Shown here one piece after another: positions 61,564-64,000 of a stretch of DNA of 64,000 nt. The notes under the pieces are model-generated. The model was not told the origin of the DNA. It saw only the letters and a list, made by a program, of their open reading frames with translations, and made no database searches. The position numbers and the translations under genes were made by a program. The first letter of the stretch is position 1. Each line of letters starts with the position of its first letter. Origin of the DNA: Streptomyces griseocarneus (GTDB lineage: Bacteria; Actinomycetota; Actinomycetes; Streptomycetales; Streptomycetaceae); the NCBI GenBank assembly GCA_003674045.1, contig PENC01000028.1, positions 1 to 64,000 on the forward strand, read 5' to 3'.

Positions 61564-63764
61564 TGCGGATCCCCGACTTCTCCGACATCGGCCTCGGCCC
61601 GGCCGCCCCGGCGCCCGCCGACCCCGGTCAGTGGCGGGCCGCCCTGAAGGAGAACACCGGCCACAGCCCCGAGGACCTGCTCTGGGAGACCCCCGAGGGC
61701 ATCGGCGTCAAGCCCCTCTACACCGCCGAGGACCTGCGCGGCCTCGACTTCCTCGGCACCTACCCCGGCATCGCCCCGTACCTCCGCGGCCCGTACCCCA
61801 CGATGTACGTCAACCAGCCGTGGACCATCCGCCAGTACGCCGGTTTCTCCACCGCCGAGGAGTCCAACGCCTTCTACCGCCGCAATCTGGCGGCCGGTCA
61901 GAAGGGCCTGTCCGTCGCCTTCGACCTGCCCACGCACCGCGGCTACGACAGCGACCACCCACGCGTCACCGGCGACGTGGGCATGGCGGGCGTCGCCATC
62001 GACTCGATCTACGACATGCGCCAGCTCTTCGACGGCATCCCGCTGGACCGCATGAGCGTGTCGATGACCATGAACGGGGCCGTCCTGCCCGTCCTCGCGC
62101 TCTACATCGTGGCCGCCGAGGAACAGGGCGTACCGCCCGAGAAGCTGGCCGGGACCATCCAGAACGACATCCTCAAGGAGTTCATGGTCCGCAACACCTA
62201 CATCTATCCGCCCCGGCCCTCGATGCGGATCATCTCGGACATCTTCGCGTACACCTCGCAGAAGATGCCGCGCTACAACTCCATCTCCATCTCCGGCTAC
62301 CACATCCAGGAAGCCGGGGCGACCGCCGACCTCGAACTCGCCTACACCCTCGCCGACGGCGTGGAGTACCTGAAGGCGGGCATCGGCGCGGGGCTCGACG
62401 TCGACGCCTTCGCGCCCCGCCTCTCCTTCTTCTGGGCGATCGGCATGAACTTCTTCATGGAGATCGCCAAGCTCCGGGCGGCCCGCCTGCTGTGGGCGAA
62501 GCTCGTGAAGCAATTCGACCCGCAGAACGCCAAGTCGCTGTCGCTGCGCACCCACTCGCAGACCTCGGGCTGGTCGCTGACCGCGCAGGACGTCTTCAAC
62601 AACGTCACGCGCACCTGCGTCGAGGCCATGGCGGCGACCCAGGGCCACACCCAGTCGCTGCACACCAACGCCCTCGACGAAGCGCTCGCCCTGCCCACCG
62701 ACTTCTCCGCCCGCATCGCCCGCAACACCCAGCTCCTCCTCCAGCAGGAGTCCGGCACCTGCCGGGTCATCGACCCCTGGGGCGGCAGCGCGTACGTCGA
62801 GAAGCTCACCCACGACCTCGCCCGCCGCGCCTGGCAGCACATCCAGGAGGTCGAGGCCGCGGGCGGCATGGCCCAGGCCATCGACGCCGGCATCCCCAAG
62901 CTCCGTGTCGAGGAGGCGGCGGCCCGCACCCAGGCCCGCATCGACTCCGGGCGCCAGCCGGTCATCGGCGTCAACAAGTACCGGGTCGACAGCGACGAGC
63001 AGATCGACGTCCTCAAGGTCGACAACTCCTCCGTGCGCGGCCGGCAGATCGAGAAGCTGCGGCGGCTGCGCGCCGAGCGCGACGAGGCCGCGTGCCAGGA
63101 CGCCCTGCGCGCCCTGACCGCCGCGGCCGGGTCCGCCCCCGGCACCGGACTCGACACCAACCTGCTGGCCCTGGCCGTGAACGCGGCCCGCGCCAAGGCC
63201 ACCGTCGGTGAGATCTCCGACGCACTGGAGAAGGAGTACGGGCGGCACGCCGGGCAGATCCGTACGATCTCCGGTGTGTACCGGGAAGAGGCCGGATCGT
63301 CGTCCGGGGTGGAGCGCACGCGCGCGCTGGTGGCGGCGTTCGAGCGGGAGGACGGCCGCAGGCCGCGCATCCTCGTCGCCAAGATGGGCCAGGACGGCCA
63401 CGACCGCGGCCAGAAGGTCATCGCCACCGCCTTCGCCGACCTCGGCTTCGACGTCGACGTCGGCCCGCTCTTCCAGACGCCCGAGGAGGTCGCCCGGCAG
63501 GCGGTGGAGGCCGACGTGCACATCGTCGGTGTCTCCTCGCTCGCCGCGGGCCACCTCACGCTCGTGCCCGCGCTCCGTGAGCAACTGGCCGAGCAGGGCC
63601 GCGAGGACATCATGATCGTCGTCGGCGGGGTCATCCCCCCGCAGGACGTCGAGCCGCTGCGGGAGATGGGCGCCGCCGCGGTGTTCCTGCCCGGTACGGT
63701 CATCCCCGACGCCGCCAGCGATCTGCTCGGGACCCTCGCCGGGGCCCTCGGCCACGAGTTGTGA
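61563..63764 (+). CDS. mutB: Methylmalonyl-CoA mutase large subunit
   Basis: A 733-residue catalytic subunit. The CoA/substrate barrel (PYPTMYVNQPWTIRQYAGFST and LSFDxP-type SVAFDLPTHRGYDSDHPRV) and the cobalamin motif GQDGHDRGQK (DxHxxG) at about 608-617 are intact. Length is normal. The start ATG overlaps the mutA stop. It is followed after 4 nt by meaB, which protects and reactivates the enzyme. Confidence 0.97.
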   Translation: MRIPDFSDIGLGPAAPAPADPGQWRAALKENTGHSPEDLLWETPEGIGVKPLYTAEDLRGLDFLGTYPGIAPYLRGPYPTMYVNQPWTIRQYAGFSTAEESNAFYRRNLAAGQKGLSVAFDLPTHRGYDSDHPRVTGDVGMAGVAIDSIYDMRQLFDGIPLDRMSVSMTMNGAVLPVLALYIVAAEEQGVPPEKLAGTIQNDILKEFMVRNTYIYPPRPSMRIISDIFAYTSQKMPRYNSISISGYHIQEAGATADLELAYTLADGVEYLKAGIGAGLDVDAFAPRLSFFWAIGMNFFMEIAKLRAARLLWAKLVKQFDPQNAKSLSLRTHSQTSGWSLTAQDVFNNVTRTCVEAMAATQGHTQSLHTNALDEALALPTDFSARIARNTQLLLQQESGTCRVIDPWGGSAYVEKLTHDLARRAWQHIQEVEAAGGMAQAIDAGIPKLRVEEAAARTQARIDSGRQPVIGVNKYRVDSDEQIDVLKVDNSSVRGRQIEKLRRLRAERDEAACQDALRALTAAAGSAPGTGLDTNLLALAVNAARAKATVGEISDALEKEYGRHAGQIRTISGVYREEAGSSSGVERTRALVAAFEREDGRRPRILVAKMGQDGHDRGQKVIATAFADLGFDVDVGPLFQTPEEVARQAVEADVHIVGVSSLAAGHLTLVPALREQLAEQGREDIMIVVGGVIPPQDVEPLREMGAAAVFLPGTVIPDAASDLLGTLAGALGHEL

Positions 63765-63768
63765 GCCC

Positions 63769-64000
63769 ATGGCGCCCACGATCGATCTGGACGCGTACGT
63801 CAAGGGTGTGCTGGACGGCAAGCGGGCGGTCGTCGCCCGCGCCATCACCCTCGTCGAGTCGGCCCGCGCCGACCACCGGGAGCTCGCCCAGCGGATGCTG
63901 ACCGGGCTCCTCCCGCACGCGGGAGGAGCCCGGCGCATCGGCATCACCGGGGTGCCCGGCGTCGGCAAGTCCACCTTCATCGACGCCCTCGGCACGATGC
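63769..64000 (+). CDS. meaB: Methylmalonyl-CoA mutase-associated GTPase MeaB (partial)
   Basis: The first 77 residues of the G3E-family GTPase that guards and reactivates B12-dependent methylmalonyl-CoA mutase. The P-loop GVPGVGKST is at about 61-69. The gene starts 4 nt after mutB and is cut by the window end. The mutA-mutB-meaB order is the usual one in Streptomyces. Confidence 0.93.
   Translation, partial: MAPTIDLDAYVKGVLDGKRAVVARAITLVESARADHRELAQRMLTGLLPHAGGARRIGITGVPGVGKSTFIDALGTM

Overview
The window is very GC-rich actinobacterial DNA. Its GTG/TTG starts, GTGA/ATGA-coupled operons, conservon, rare TTA codon and gene families point to Streptomyces or a close relative. From recall only, the gene order resembles the S. 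coelicolor stretch around SCO1389 to SCO1336. No transposase, prophage, CRISPR array or tRNA was seen.

Layout. 1-170: 5S rRNA and terminator, the end of an rrn operon. 278-10795: conserved actinobacterial envelope/division block (CDP-alcohol phosphatidyltransferase, nucleotidyltransferase/PGM-like fusion, DUF881-Sbp-DUF881, zinc-ribbon FHA protein of the GarA/OdhI type, MerR regulator FtsR, bifunctional-nuclease-family protein, second MerR, DinB, PRC-barrel protein). 10930-14104: tandem glycine riboswitch and gcvP. The gcvH found in the mycobacterial version of this locus is absent. 14302-20635: small Streptomyces proteins, a GCS2-family ligase, CPBP protease, PhzF, PadR and a Clp-N-domain protein. 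20710-31278: accessory transport and regulation, with three EamA exporters, two flavin/PPOX proteins, a MocR and a LysR regulator with overlapping divergent control regions, and a TetR-controlled flavin monooxygenase/Gfo-Idh operon. 31438-41287: proline-rich lipoprotein, Ung, two SDRs, HipA-like kinase with DUF3037, S9 peptidase, Rieske lipoprotein, isochorismatase-fold protein and Lnt.

41625-50196 is the most distinctive part. A terpene synthase carrying a TTA (bldA) codon faces a complete conservon (histidine kinase, roadblock protein, DUF742 protein, GTPase, P450). The P450 lacks the ExxR arginine and is CYP157-like. Divergent from the conservon kinase is a 902-residue LAL-type ATPase/TPR protein with no LuxR DNA-binding domain. 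50224-54310 holds a split non-homologous end-joining set (Ku, LigD-type polymerase, separate ATP-dependent ligase) followed by a HhH-PHP protein. 54427-59462: FAD oxidoreductase, lipase-maturation-factor protein and a PAS-GAF-SpoIIE-HATPase phosphatase. 59674-64000: methylmalonyl-CoA mutase operon mutA-mutB-meaB, with meaB cut by the window end.

A dispersed repeat family (at least five copies, two variants) sits between genes. Its first hairpin loop supplies the stop codon of three genes. Several convergent gene pairs overlap tail to tail by 14 to about 106 bp.
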